From positions 1 through 64,000 of the forward strand of contig NZ_AP018366.1 of NCBI RefSeq assembly GCF_016756395.1: a DNA stretch of 64,000 nt. The letters are read 5' to 3'. Position numbers and translations under genes: made by a program. The stretch's first letter is position 1. Each line of letters opens with the position of its first letter. Shown piece after piece: positions 56,478 to 63,450 of this stretch. This stretch comes from Streptomyces sp. SN-593 (lineage in GTDB: Bacteria > Actinomycetota > Actinomycetes > Streptomycetales > Streptomycetaceae). A model generated the notes under the pieces. The model made no database searches, was not told the DNA's origin, and was given only the letters and a program-made list of their open reading frames with translations.

Positions 56478-56971
56478 CTGTCAACCTCGTCATGGCCCGC
56501 GAACTCCTCCCGGCCCCGTCATCCCCGTCCGTGTTCCTCGCCGGACCCACGCCGGACAAGAGCGCCCCGGTACCGTCCTGGCGGCCCGCTGCCGCGGCGG
56601 CCCTGGACGCGCAGTGGACCGGCGACCAACCGCTGACCGTGCTGAGTCCCGAGTCCCGGAACGGCGAGCGCGCCGACCGGTACGAAACGCAAGTCGACTG
56701 GGAGACCGACGCCCGCGCGGCGGCGATGGCGATCCTGTTCTGGATCCCCCGCGACCTGCGCACCCTCCCGGGGATGACCACCAACGTGGAATTCGGCCTG
56801 GACGTCAGCAGCGGCAGGGCGGTGCTGGGCTGCCCGCCCGACTGTCCCAACCCCGAGAGGAACAGGTACCTGATCTACGTCGCCCGCCGTCACAGCGTGC
56901 CCGTCTGCGAGACGCTTCCTGACACCGCGGCCGCCGCCCTCGCCTTGGTCGGTGCCGCGTGCTCCCGGTAG
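56474..56971 (+). CDS. Nucleoside 2-deoxyribosyltransferase-like protein, 165 aa
   Basis: Rossmann-like protein with VFLAGPTPDK at residues ~20-29, WRPAAAAALDA, VLSPESRNGERADRYETQVDWE, then AAMAILFWIPRDL and TNVEFGLDVSSGRAVLGCPP, the pattern of nucleoside 2-deoxyribosyltransferase-like proteins (Nuc_deoxyri_tr2 type) that swap or hydrolyse nucleobases. Glu in NVEFGLD is the likely catalytic residue. GTGA coupling to the HIT gene. Its specific substrate is unknown. Confidence 0.78.
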   Translation: MTVNLVMARELLPAPSSPSVFLAGPTPDKSAPVPSWRPAAAAALDAQWTGDQPLTVLSPESRNGERADRYETQVDWETDARAAAMAILFWIPRDLRTLPGMTTNVEFGLDVSSGRAVLGCPPDCPNPERNRYLIYVARRHSVPVCETLPDTAAAALALVGAACSR

Positions 56972-57084
56972 TCCGGAAAAGCTCGGTCGCCTCCCGCCCC
57001 CGGCTGGAGCCGTTCACCGCGCTGCTGCCGGTCGACGCCGGCCGCGGTGCGCAACCGCCCGGTTAGCCCGTACCCCTTCCCGAC

Positions 57085-57116
57085 GTGATGAAAGTGCTGT
57101 ACAGTTTTCTTGTTGG
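57085..57116 (+). promoter_or_regulatory. P1 promoter-like element, copy E
   Basis: Plus-strand P1 copy: GTGATGAAAGTGC, TGTACAG, TTTTCTTGTTGG. It runs directly into loop hairpin copy 6, and the first ATG is at 57198, 82 bp downstream. Confidence 0.72.
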
Positions 57117-57151
57117 CGGTCGCCATCCCGGCCAAGGAAAACCGACCGCCA
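57114..57151 (+). repeat. Conserved-loop hairpin, copy 6 (in a 5' leader)
   Basis: Stem TGGCGGTCG / CGACCGCCA with the identical 20-nt loop. Compared with copies 1, 2 and 5, the pair C-G in GGCCG/CGGCC is T-A in GGTCG/CGACC, a compensatory change. It begins at the end of P1 copy E, so it lies at or near the transcript's 5' end, 46 bp before the ATG. Confidence 0.75.
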
Positions 57152-57197
57152 CAAGCTCCCCCGAACCCGCTCGCAACTGAGACTCCAGGAGACCCGT

Positions 57198-57344
57198 ATG
57201 CCCACCGCCACGCCTCCGGCCGTGAAGTTCAGCCTCGCCTACGCCCTGCTGCGCGCGGCCGCCGACGTCGCCGACCACTGGGTTATCGCGGCATCCACCG
57301 TGTCCACCGTGTCCCGTGTCGCGCGAGTGGAGGTGGCCCGATGA
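57198..57344 (+). CDS. Small hypothetical protein, 48 aa
   Basis: Short protein (VKFSLAYALLRAAADVADH, then AASTVSTVSRVARVEVAR). No family recognised. ATG with AGGAGA upstream, downstream of P1 and the leader hairpin; its stop overlaps the next ATG, so it is coupled to the membrane protein that follows. Confidence 0.6.
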   Translation: MPTATPPAVKFSLAYALLRAAADVADHWVIAASTVSTVSRVARVEVAR

Positions 57345-57817
57345 CGAACATCGACCAGACCGCGACGCTCGCAACGTTCGGCGCGGTGTGGGCGGTGCTC
57401 TCCGTCGGCCACAACCTCGCGGATCACGTGATCGGGCAGACAGACCACCAGGCCGGGAACAAGGCGGCGCCGTCCGCGACGGAGGTCGCCGACGGCGTGA
57501 GCCCGCGGCGGGGCTGGGGTGCGTGCCTGGGGCACGTCGCCCAGTACCACCTGGTGATGGCCGTGCTGCTGGCCCTGGTCTGGGCCGTCCTTCCGCTCCA
57601 GATGTCCTGGACCGGCCTGACGGCCGGGCTCGTCCTCTCTGCGGTGACGCACGCGTTCTTCGACCGCCGGTGGCCGGTCCGCTGGCTCCTGGAGCGCATC
57701 GGGTCGAAGGGCTTCGCGGAGCTGAAGGCCGCGGGGATGAACGGCATGTACTTGACCGATCAAGCCCTGCATCAGACGGCACTCCTCGCCTCCGCGCTCC
57801 TGATCACCCTGCTGTGA
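57341..57817 (+). CDS. DUF3307-like membrane protein, 158 aa
   Basis: Membrane segments near residues 10-28, 70-90 and 95-112 plus a C-terminal one. Conserved-looking charged residues in helices: GHNLADHVIGQTDHQ, CLGHVAQYHLVMAV, SAVTHAFFDRRW. His/Asp pairs in membrane helices resemble DUF3307-type proteins. Role unknown. ATGA coupling to the 48-aa protein. Confidence 0.62.
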   Translation: MTNIDQTATLATFGAVWAVLSVGHNLADHVIGQTDHQAGNKAAPSATEVADGVSPRRGWGACLGHVAQYHLVMAVLLALVWAVLPLQMSWTGLTAGLVLSAVTHAFFDRRWPVRWLLERIGSKGFAELKAAGMNGMYLTDQALHQTALLASALLITLL

Positions 57818-57853
57818 GCTGGAGTTCTGACAAGAACGGAAGGAACTAACGGC

Positions 57854-58327
57854 ATGAACACCGCCGGACGAGACCTGACTCTGATCACGACGGCCGGGGC
57901 CGTTGACTTGATGGCGGCCGTCACCGACGGCTCGCCCGACACCGTGCTGGGCCGCACGATCACGACCGTGGATGTGGTCTTCACCTCGCGGTGCCGGGAC
58001 TGCGGACAGGCCGAGTGCCGCGACAGTGCCAACCTGTGGCGCGACAGCTGGGAGCTGGTGTCCGCCAGCCCGAACTTCGCGAGTACCGGGTGGGGCAAGT
58101 GGGCCCGCGAGCACCCCGAGGAATGCCCCGAGCGGCTCCGGACGATCGCCCGCTACCTGACAGCCGGCGGGGCGGTCGTGACGGTCACCAACCGGCATGA
58201 GTCCAGCTGCCCAGGCTGCGGACAGGTCGATAACGGTGACAGCGAGCCGTCCGCCCGCGCGTGGGCTCAAGGCCATGCCGAGCTGTGCCGCGCGATGCCC
58301 GTCGATGGGGACGGGGGCCGAGAGTGA
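57854..58327 (+). CDS. Hypothetical Cys-rich protein, 157 aa
   Basis: Two C-x2-C sites, SRCRDCGQAEC (residues ~46-56) and SSCPGCGQVD (~117-126), plus single Cys, suggesting two zinc sites. The middle has CPERLRTIARYLTAGGAVVTV. No family recognised. ATG with GGAAGGAA upstream; GTGA overlap with the next gene. Confidence 0.65.
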   Translation: MNTAGRDLTLITTAGAVDLMAAVTDGSPDTVLGRTITTVDVVFTSRCRDCGQAECRDSANLWRDSWELVSASPNFASTGWGKWAREHPEECPERLRTIARYLTAGGAVVTVTNRHESSCPGCGQVDNGDSEPSARAWAQGHAELCRAMPVDGDGGRE

Positions 58328-59190
58328 GACACGCCAAGGAAGCAGCGACAAACTGGGTCCAGAGCGACTTCTGCGCCCAGGCCAAGGGCGCGACCGACGC
58401 CGCCACGGTGACCTTGCCCACCGCTGTGCCCGCCACGTTCCGGTCCGCGGCCGCCCTGGCCGCGGCCGTGGACGAGGCATTCGCCGAAGCTCTCCAGGAG
58501 CTGCTCGGTGCCGACGCCGGCGCGGACGCGCTGCAGGTCGGCGCCGAGGCCGAGGCGTACCTGAAGAGCCTGAGCCCCGCCGAACCGGCGCCGCCCAGCC
58601 GCCCGTTCGGCCTGCCCAACATTGACACCCTCATCCGCGCGGCCGGCATCGCCACCGGCCCGAGCCTGCCCGACCCCCGTGTCCCATCGCCCACCGCCCA
58701 GCTCATGAGGCAGACCGCGAAAACCGGCGGACGGCTCGCCGGGCGTGCCGCCTGGTGGCTGCTCAAAACCACGGCATACGTCACCGCCGTGGTGATCCGC
58801 AAAGTCATCGTCACCGCCGGGGAGCTGCTGTTCGGCACGACCACGCAGCCGCAGCAGGCGCCGGTCCCGCCGGCGCCGCGCGGCACCGGCCGGGTCATCG
58901 CCCCCAGCGACTTCCTGCGGGCCACCAGCGCTGAGATCGAGCGCCGCGGCTGGACGCAGTACGCGATGGAGGACATGCACGGCCGGGTCTGCATGCTCGG
59001 CGCCGAACGGGCGCTGATCCAGTCCGGCACCGGCACGTGGCGCACCGCACGTAACGCCAACGATCACATCCGCGCCGTCACCGGCTCCCGCTCCGTACCC
59101 GCCTGGAACGACAGCCTGCGCCGCTACGAGTCCCAGATCCACGCCGCCCTGCTGACCGCCGCGGCTCGCGCCCGCGCCGCCGGCGAATAG
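58324..59190 (+). CDS. Hypothetical protein with DUF6197-like C-terminus, 288 aa
   Basis: N-terminal helical half, a Pro-rich linker, a possible amphipathic or membrane helix near residues 150-175 (WWLLKTTAYVTAVVIRKVIV), and a C-terminal ~100 residues (EIERRGWTQYAMEDMHGRVCML, WNDSLRRYESQIHAALLTAA) with the WND and single-Cys pattern of DUF6197-type proteins. Function unknown. GTG start overlapping the previous stop. Confidence 0.62.
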   Translation: MRHAKEAATNWVQSDFCAQAKGATDAATVTLPTAVPATFRSAAALAAAVDEAFAEALQELLGADAGADALQVGAEAEAYLKSLSPAEPAPPSRPFGLPNIDTLIRAAGIATGPSLPDPRVPSPTAQLMRQTAKTGGRLAGRAAWWLLKTTAYVTAVVIRKVIVTAGELLFGTTTQPQQAPVPPAPRGTGRVIAPSDFLRATSAEIERRGWTQYAMEDMHGRVCMLGAERALIQSGTGTWRTARNANDHIRAVTGSRSVPAWNDSLRRYESQIHAALLTAAARARAAGE

Positions 59191-59207
59191 CCACCAGGAG
59201 GAAGTTC

Positions 59208-59687
59208 GTGAACAGCATCACTCCCGCTGCTCAGTTGCGCTACCTCTGCGCACAGTTCCTGGCCGCCACTCCCAGCCGCGAGTGCACCGCCGCCGCAGAA
59301 GCCGCCGCTGCGCACGTCCGTGCCGCGTACCCCAACACCCTGGGAGTTCTGGTCGGCGAAACCAGCCACTGGACCGCGTACCGAGGCTCCTACACCCAAG
59401 GCCTCTACGAGCAGTTCGAGACATGCGCGGTGGCCTGGCTCGGGGACGGCACCTGGCTCCACCACGAGATCAAGGACGGTTCTCCCGACATTCACCGCCT
59501 GGCCCTGATCCTCCCTTGCAGTTGCGGCGCGGGCTACCGCGGTTACGTCATCGGCCTGCACCCCATGAACCCGCGCTCCGGCAACGAGGACGACCTCGCC
59601 AAGCTCCTGGACCGCCTGTCCAGCCACAACGAGCAGCGCCACCCGCACTCAGTTCGCCCCTGCTCCTCCCAGACCACCTGGATGTGA
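59208..59687 (+). CDS. Hypothetical protein, 159 aa
   Basis: Soluble protein with VGETSHWTAYRGSYTQGLYE, a strand pair GDGTWLHHEIKDG, and LILPCSCGAGYRGYVIG. His/Trp/Glu-rich centre but no known motif. GTG at 59208 with AGGAGGAAG upstream. Confidence 0.62.
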   Translation: MNSITPAAQLRYLCAQFLAATPSRECTAAAEAAAAHVRAAYPNTLGVLVGETSHWTAYRGSYTQGLYEQFETCAVAWLGDGTWLHHEIKDGSPDIHRLALILPCSCGAGYRGYVIGLHPMNPRSGNEDDLAKLLDRLSSHNEQRHPHSVRPCSSQTTWM

Positions 59688-59694
59688 GGAACCC

Positions 59695-60453
59695 ATGCGT
59701 GCACGACTTCCCTGGATGAGCTTGGCGGACCGCCGCCGCTGGCGTAGCGCCCGCACCGTCACCGACCTGGGCCAGTGCATGGCCGACTGGCTGGAGGGAC
59801 GCATCGCGTCCTGGCCCGGTTACCAGCCCAACTTCGGTCCGGACGAGGAGACCGCCGACCTGGTCCCGATCCTGGCCGCAGTCAACCACGCCGGCTACCT
59901 CACCACCGGCTCCCAGCCCGGCCTGGAAGGCCCCGGCTTCGACGGCTCCCACTGGCGGCAGCGCGCCGCGGTCGACGGGCACATCAGCGACCCGGTCCTG
60001 CTGCGGGCCATCGTCAACGCCGCCGACACCGCCGGCCTCTTCATCGGGATGCAGGACATGATCCCCGACCGCACCGACTCCGGCCTCATCGTCACCACCG
60101 TGGACGGCGAGCCCTACACCTGGTTCGGCGACCGCCTGAGCTACCGCGATCTGCGCACCATCTGGCCGACCATCCACCGCGAGGCCTTCCACGCCGTCGG
60201 CACCTCGGTCCACCTGACCCTGGTCAGCCCGGAGTTCGGCGAGGACGGCCAGTACCTCTGGAAGGTCCTGGAGGAGGCCCTGGCCGCGGTCGCCGACCTC
60301 GACACCAGCGAGCCCGCGTGCATCGTGTGCGGCTGCACCGACGCCAACCCCTGCCCGGGCGGCTGCGCCTGGGTCGCGGGCGTCCAGTCCGCCGCACTGT
60401 GCACCGCCTGCCGGGGCCAGGCCCCGGACGACCTCACCATCCACGTCCTGTAA
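59695..60453 (+). CDS. Hypothetical Streptomyces-type protein (DUF6919-like), 252 aa
   Basis: Begins LPWMSLADRRRWRSARTVTDL, then WLEGRIASWPGYQPNFGPDEET and AAVNHAGYLTTGSQPG, a pattern I associate with DUF6919-type accessory proteins of Streptomyces. The C-terminal ~50 residues carry a Cys cluster (CIVCGCTDANPCPGGCAW, LCTACRG), seven Cys, probably binding zinc. Function unknown. Confidence 0.65.
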   Translation: MRARLPWMSLADRRRWRSARTVTDLGQCMADWLEGRIASWPGYQPNFGPDEETADLVPILAAVNHAGYLTTGSQPGLEGPGFDGSHWRQRAAVDGHISDPVLLRAIVNAADTAGLFIGMQDMIPDRTDSGLIVTTVDGEPYTWFGDRLSYRDLRTIWPTIHREAFHAVGTSVHLTLVSPEFGEDGQYLWKVLEEALAAVADLDTSEPACIVCGCTDANPCPGGCAWVAGVQSAALCTACRGQAPDDLTIHVL

Positions 60454-60472
60454 TCCCCGGGGAGACACCGCC

Positions 60473-61021
60473 ATGTCGATCACCGTCACCGGCTACCAGC
60501 TCGGCTTATTCGGCAACCGCCGCCTCGTCCGTGAGGCCGAAGGCTACGCCCGCGGGGCCGCGCCCCTCGTCACCCAGGCCGTCGGCCAGTTGCCGGGCTC
60601 GGTGACGATCACCCTCACCAACGAGCGCGCCATGATCACGCTGTCCACCCGGGCGGACGCGTCCTTCGCGCCCGGCGCGAGCGGCCTGGTGAAGGTATGG
60701 AAAACGCACCAGCAGCGGCGCCACGGCCAGGGCGCGTTCGGAGTCACCTCGCTCGACCCCAGGGGCGGCATCGCCATCGGCATCAGCGTCACCGCGGCGA
60801 CGACCGCCCCGGACCTGGCCGAGACGATCCTGCACGAGATGGTCCACGCCGCACAGCTCAACGCCCCCGGCGCCCGCGAGATGCACATCCGGCACCTGCG
60901 CCACTGCTACCGCATCGAGCCGTGGTCCCGCCGGGACGCCGCCGACTACGACGCGGTGATCGACCGCCGTGAAGCAGAGGCCCGGGCACTGGAACCCTTC
61001 GCCGCCCGCCTCCTGCGCTGA
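60473..61021 (+). CDS. SprT-like zinc metalloprotease-type protein, 182 aa
   Basis: HEMVHAAQL at residues 121-129 is a zincin motif (HExxH). The preceding strand region (GGIAIGISVTAATTAPDLAETI) and a following His (HIRHLRHCYRIEPW) fit SprT-like proteins. Such proteins act on DNA-bound or unfolded proteins; the substrate here is unknown. ATG with GGGGAGA upstream. Confidence 0.7.
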   Translation: MSITVTGYQLGLFGNRRLVREAEGYARGAAPLVTQAVGQLPGSVTITLTNERAMITLSTRADASFAPGASGLVKVWKTHQQRRHGQGAFGVTSLDPRGGIAIGISVTAATTAPDLAETILHEMVHAAQLNAPGAREMHIRHLRHCYRIEPWSRRDAADYDAVIDRREAEARALEPFAARLLR

Positions 61022-61054
61022 CCCGCACCGCCCGCAGGAAATTCGCGTCCGCCC

Positions 61055-61091
61055 GTCACAACGCGGCCTCGCACCGCGCTTGCAGCAGTTA
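61055..61091 (+). promoter_or_regulatory. P2 promoter-like element, copy 5
   Basis: GTCACA at 61055-61060, 17-bp spacer, GCTTGCAGCAGTTATG at 61078. It ends 28 bp before the ATG at 61120. Sequence similarity to copy 4 extends into the spacer and beyond (GAAGCACA). Confidence 0.72.
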
Positions 61092-61119
61092 TGAAGCACA
61101 CCGCATGGAGGAGCCCCCG

Positions 61120-61353
61120 ATGCTCACCGGTGATCCGTACCTCGTCAGCTTCCCCGTCACCGACACCGACAGCCACACCGTCGTCTGGCACTGCTACGTC
61201 GTCAAAAGCTGCGCCAGCAGCTTCGTCGCCGAGCAGCAGGCCAGGGAGCGGGCCAGCTCCCCCGCAGAAGTCGCCGCCCGCCACGGCCTGGCCCTGCCCG
61301 CCCGCTGCGAGGTCCGGCATGCCATCGACCGCCTCGGCGGCCCCGTCTTCTAG
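61120..61353 (+). CDS. Hypothetical small protein, 77 aa
   Basis: Compact mixed protein (YLVSFPVTDTDSHTVVWHCY, QARERASSPAEVAARHGLAL). No family recognised. ATG at 61120 with GGAGGAG upstream; an in-frame ATG at 61105 is also possible. First gene after P2 copy 5. Confidence 0.62.
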   Translation: MLTGDPYLVSFPVTDTDSHTVVWHCYVVKSCASSFVAEQQARERASSPAEVAARHGLALPARCEVRHAIDRLGGPVF

Positions 61354-61359
61354 CTCCGC

Positions 61360-61405
61360 CCCGGGACGGCCGTCAACGGCCTGGTAACCAGCCGGCCGCC
61401 CCGGG
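61360..61405 (+). repeat. Hairpin with the same stem but a different 20-nt loop, copy 7
   Basis: Stem CCCGGGACGGCCG / CGGCCGCCCCGGG, as in copy 1 with one A-C mismatch. The loop is also 20 nt but reads TCAACGGCCTGGTAACCAGC and contains its own small stem CTGG/CCAG. It begins 7 bp after the stop at 61353 and ends 38 bp before the GGDEF start. Confidence 0.65.
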
Positions 61406-61442
61406 CCCCAAGCCCGCACGAGACGAGAGAGGGAATCCCATC

Positions 61443-62030
61443 ATGACGTACCTGCAACTCGCCCTCCAGATGGGAGGGTTACCGCTCGCCGCGACCATCG
61501 GATGGGCTGCCCACGCCCACCGGTTCCGCCGCGACCTGGACGCCGCCCGCCGCGACCCGCTGACCGGACTGCACACCCGCGCCGGCTGGACCGCGCAGGC
61601 CGAGCGGATCATCAGCGACCCGGCCGCCGCAGTGCTCCTGATCGACCTGGACCGCTTCAAGCGGATCAACGACCGGTACGGGCACGCCGCCGGCGACACG
61701 ATCCTCACCGCGGCCGCCTCCCGCCTGACCGCATGGTGCCGCCCGGGCGAGATCGCCGGACGGCTCGGCGGTGACGAGTTCGTCGCCGCCGTCACGGGCC
61801 CCGGCCTGGACGCCCGCCTCGCCGACCTGCAGGCCGCACTCCACCAGACCGTGGCCATCGACGGCCGCCAGATCCAGCTCGCCGCCTCGATCGGCGTCAG
61901 CCGCGTCGCGGACCTCCCCGAACCGACCGTCAGCAGCGCGTTGGCCGCCGCCGACACCGACATGTACCGGATCAAGGGTCGCGGCCGCCGCGGTCACCGA
62001 CTCCTGTCCGCCGTCCACCTCGCCGCCTGA
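61443..62030 (+). CDS. GGDEF diguanylate cyclase, 195 aa
   Basis: An N-terminal hydrophobic helix (residues ~3-22) followed directly by a GGDEF domain: DPLTGLHTRAGW, VLLIDLDRFKRINDRYGHAAGD (metal-binding Asp near 68), and intact GGDEF at residues 109-113. Would make the second messenger c-di-GMP from GTP at the membrane. The RxxD inhibitory site usually five residues before GGDEF is absent, so product inhibition may be lacking. In Streptomyces c-di-GMP controls development. Plasmid-borne copies are notable. Confidence 0.88.
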   Translation: MTYLQLALQMGGLPLAATIGWAAHAHRFRRDLDAARRDPLTGLHTRAGWTAQAERIISDPAAAVLLIDLDRFKRINDRYGHAAGDTILTAAASRLTAWCRPGEIAGRLGGDEFVAAVTGPGLDARLADLQAALHQTVAIDGRQIQLAASIGVSRVADLPEPTVSSALAAADTDMYRIKGRGRRGHRLLSAVHLAA

Positions 62031-62052
62031 CCACCTCTGCCGAGGACCGCCC

Positions 62053-62598
62053 ATGGCACACAACGGAACCCGGGCCGGCATCCCCAACGCGCCGGCCGCC
62101 CCGACCGCGACCATCCCCTTCCCCGCCATCCCGACCACCGCCCCGTGCAAGCAGCACCCCGACTGGTACACCCACGAGGAGAGCAGCAGCAGCCAGGCCC
62201 GCCAGGACATCGCGGACGCCCGCCTGGGCTGCGCCGCCTGCCCGGCCGCCAAGAAATGCCTGCTGTGGGCGCTGGCCAACCCCGACCTCACCACGGTCGG
62301 AATCTGGGCGTCCACCACGCCGTACCAGCGGACCGTGCTGCGCAACCGCCTGGTGAACCGACTCGGCCGCAACTGGGTCGACGTCGTGCAGTTGAAGGAA
62401 AAGGCGAAGGCGGAGCGGCGCGCGGCCGACCGCGTCGACCCGCCCAGCGTCCACCACCAGGCCCTCAACGACCTGCACATCCAGGTCACCGGCAGGCCGC
62501 TGCCGTGGCAGCCTCGCCGGCCGGTCAGTGCCGAACTCGCCCAGGCCCACCGCGAGGTGCTGGCACAGGCCCTGCGCCCCCAGGGGGTCGCAGCATGA
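62053..62598 (+). CDS. WhiB-like (Wbl) iron-sulphur regulator, 181 aa
   Basis: Four Cys in the Wbl pattern: Cys32, then Cys60-x2-Cys63-x5-Cys69 (GCAACPAAKKC), followed by TVGIWASTT in place of the usual G-[VI]-W-G-G turn and a basic C-terminus. Wbl proteins bind a 4Fe-4S cluster and partner sigma factors or DNA. A C-terminal extension of ~80 residues is unusual. ATG at 62053. It overlaps the next start. Confidence 0.8.
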   Translation: MAHNGTRAGIPNAPAAPTATIPFPAIPTTAPCKQHPDWYTHEESSSSQARQDIADARLGCAACPAAKKCLLWALANPDLTTVGIWASTTPYQRTVLRNRLVNRLGRNWVDVVQLKEKAKAERRAADRVDPPSVHHQALNDLHIQVTGRPLPWQPRRPVSAELAQAHREVLAQALRPQGVAA

Positions 62599-62786
62599 CC
62601 GACCAGCGCAAAAACGTGAACGCCAGCACCAGCAGCCGCTCGTACTCCTGCCGGCGCTGCGACACCGCCTGGACGGGGTCTCGGTCCTGCTGGAGCTGCG
62701 GCAGGCCCGCCACCACCCGCCACCGCAACCCGGCGTTCGCCCTCAACTCCCTGTACCGCTCCGTCGACCGGAAGAAGACCGTCTGA
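62595..62786 (+). CDS. Small zinc-ribbon protein, 63 aa
   Basis: YSCRRCDTAW and RSCWSCGRP form two C-x2-C pairs about 12 residues apart, a rubredoxin-like zinc ribbon. The rest is basic (ending SVDRKKTV). Coupled at both ends by overlapping start/stop codons. Confidence 0.68.
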   Translation: MTDQRKNVNASTSSRSYSCRRCDTAWTGSRSCWSCGRPATTRHRNPAFALNSLYRSVDRKKTV

Positions 62787-63175
62787 TGCTGCCCATCGCG
62801 GAAATGATCGGCTCCTTCGCCGCCGGCGCGTTCGTCAAGCGGCGCATCAACGAGACGATCGCGCTCGACAACCTCCCCGAGCCCGTGGCCCGGCGCCTGG
62901 TCTGCGAGCGGATCGCCGACGGCGACCCGCTGCTGCTCGCCGCACCCGGCCAGACCTGGGTCTTGCGCCTCGATGTCCGACCCGACGACGCGCCCGCCCA
63001 GGCCGTGTACATCACCTCCCGCAGCACCGAGGACCCCACGGTCGTGGTCAGCGTCCTCGACCCGGGCTACGAGGGCACGCCCTTCGAGGTCCTCCCGATC
63101 GAGGTCCTGGACCTGTTCGAGCTGCAGGCCTGGCAGGCCGACCCGTACTCGGTCCTGTTCGAGGGACAGCAGTGA
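62786..63175 (+). CDS. Hypothetical protein, 129 aa
   Basis: N-terminal amphipathic helix (LPIAEMIGSFAAGAFVKRRI) and a beta-rich remainder (LLLAAPGQTWVLRLDVRPDD, TVVVSVLDPGYEG). No family recognised. ATG shares an A with the preceding TGA; its end overlaps the second wbl-like gene. Confidence 0.62.
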   Translation: MLPIAEMIGSFAAGAFVKRRINETIALDNLPEPVARRLVCERIADGDPLLLAAPGQTWVLRLDVRPDDAPAQAVYITSRSTEDPTVVVSVLDPGYEGTPFEVLPIEVLDLFELQAWQADPYSVLFEGQQ

Positions 63176-63450
63176 CCGCCCTCGCCCCGTACCCGACGCT
63201 CACCGGCCGTGAGCCGTGCCGCGCCCCCGACGTCAGCCCGAAAACCTGGGACGGCGAGGACGCCGACGCCACCGCCTACGCGCAGGCCCAGTGCCTGGCC
63301 TGCCCGGCCAGGACGCAGTGCCTCGCCTACGCCCTGGACCACCCCGCCGAGACCGTCACCGGCATCTGGGCCGCCACCACGCCCGAGCGCCGCAACGCCC
63401 TGCGCGCCGAGTTCTTCCGCACCCCCACCACGACCACGGAGTCCCGATGA
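63172..63450 (+). CDS. Second WhiB-like (Wbl) protein, 92 aa
   Basis: Cys16, then Cys41-x2-Cys44-x5-Cys50 (QCLACPARTQC), followed by VTGIWAATTPERR, the Wbl turn (GIWAAT). Normal Wbl size. GTG start overlapping the previous stop; ATGA overlap with the Lsr2-like gene. Confidence 0.85.
   Translation: MTALAPYPTLTGREPCRAPDVSPKTWDGEDADATAYAQAQCLACPARTQCLAYALDHPAETVTGIWAATTPERRNALRAEFFRTPTTTTESR

Noticed and set aside
53788-57151. The repeated hairpins as plain terminators
   Set aside because: The 20-nt loop is identical in five copies and one copy lies in a 5' leader directly after a promoter, which simple termination does not explain. A terminator role for some copies remains possible.
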